A stretch of 36,871 bases of DNA from Stramenopiles sp. TOSAG23-3 (taxonomy: Eukaryota > Sar). Made by a program: the position numbers and the translations under genes. The notes under the pieces are model-generated. The model saw nothing but the letters and a program-made list of their open reading frames with translations, ran no database searches and was not told the origin of the DNA. Positions within the stretch are counted from its first letter, which is position 1, and every line of letters begins with the position of its first letter. The stretch covers positions 1 to 36,871 of the forward strand of contig LT642194.1 in NCBI GenBank assembly GCA_900128585.1, written 5' to 3'. Below are positions 36,713-36,871 of the stretch, piece by piece.

Positions 36713-36871
36713 CGCGGCGCAGTGTGTATACAGGCAATCTCTTGGCGAACTTTCAAAGTTCATCTAAAGATTAGAAACTTAAAATTTATTCCTATAAAAT
36801 ATTCTTCTGCCCTGCGTTTTTTTTTTAATTCTAAATATCTCTTTTTGAGTTTGAAATTTTTTTCTTCTTTC
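36713..36871. other. 3' flank of the CNB gene to the window end
   Basis: AT-rich 3' sequence with T runs; no feature seen. Confidence 0.3.

Overview
The window looks like nuclear DNA from an intron-poor, flagellated unicellular eukaryote (an alga or heterotrophic protist). Protein genes are single long ORFs with standard-code stops. They lie on both strands, each in its own transcription unit, and are separated by AT-rich spacers full of homopolymers, TAA/TTA runs and GAA/CTT microsatellites. Coding DNA is visibly more GC-rich than the spacers. Eukaryote-specific families (eIF3i, MAK/ICK kinase, DNAAF1, an augmin-7-like protein, MLO, GOST, Tim17) exclude a prokaryote. DNAAF1 and the MAK-type kinase imply motile cilia. 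I cannot name the species; MLO with cilia would fit a stramenopile or green flagellate, but that is inference.

Layout. 1-3.2 kb: a nodulin-like MFS transporter with a broken frame (-), divergent from a Tim17-family protein (+). 3.6-8.6 kb: a head-to-head pair of ciliary genes, the MAK/ICK kinase (-) and DNAAF1 (+), around a 1.76 kb low-complexity spacer. 9.3-11.7 kb: an augmin subunit 7-like gene (+) convergent with an orphan beta-propeller-like gene (-). 12.4-16 kb: a mitochondrial ACOT9-type thioesterase (-) divergent from an orphan helical protein (+). 16.4-21 kb: an MLO-like seven-helix protein fused to four EF-hands (-) and an ALDH3-type aldehyde dehydrogenase (-). 21.9-25.7 kb: a GOST-type 7TM protein (+) and eIF3i (+). 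26-30 kb: a charged TPR protein (-) and an ankyrin protein with a recent internal duplication (-). 30.7-33.4 kb: a protein with two complete 2OG-Fe(II) oxygenase domains (+), convergent with a second ankyrin protein (-); a foldback repeat lies between them. 34.4-36.7 kb: a large protein with tandem cyclic-nucleotide-binding domains (+), the first apparently split by a helical insertion.

There is no operon, phage, CRISPR or integrated element. The genes are independent, though four of them (MAK/ICK, DNAAF1, the augmin-like protein and perhaps the CNB protein) concern cilia or microtubules. The most unusual points are the MLO-EF-hand fusion, the double 2OG oxygenase between two ankyrin genes, the split CNB domain, the FG-repeat tail on the ciliary kinase, and a roughly 33-bp motif that occurs four times in spacers, twice as an inverted pair.
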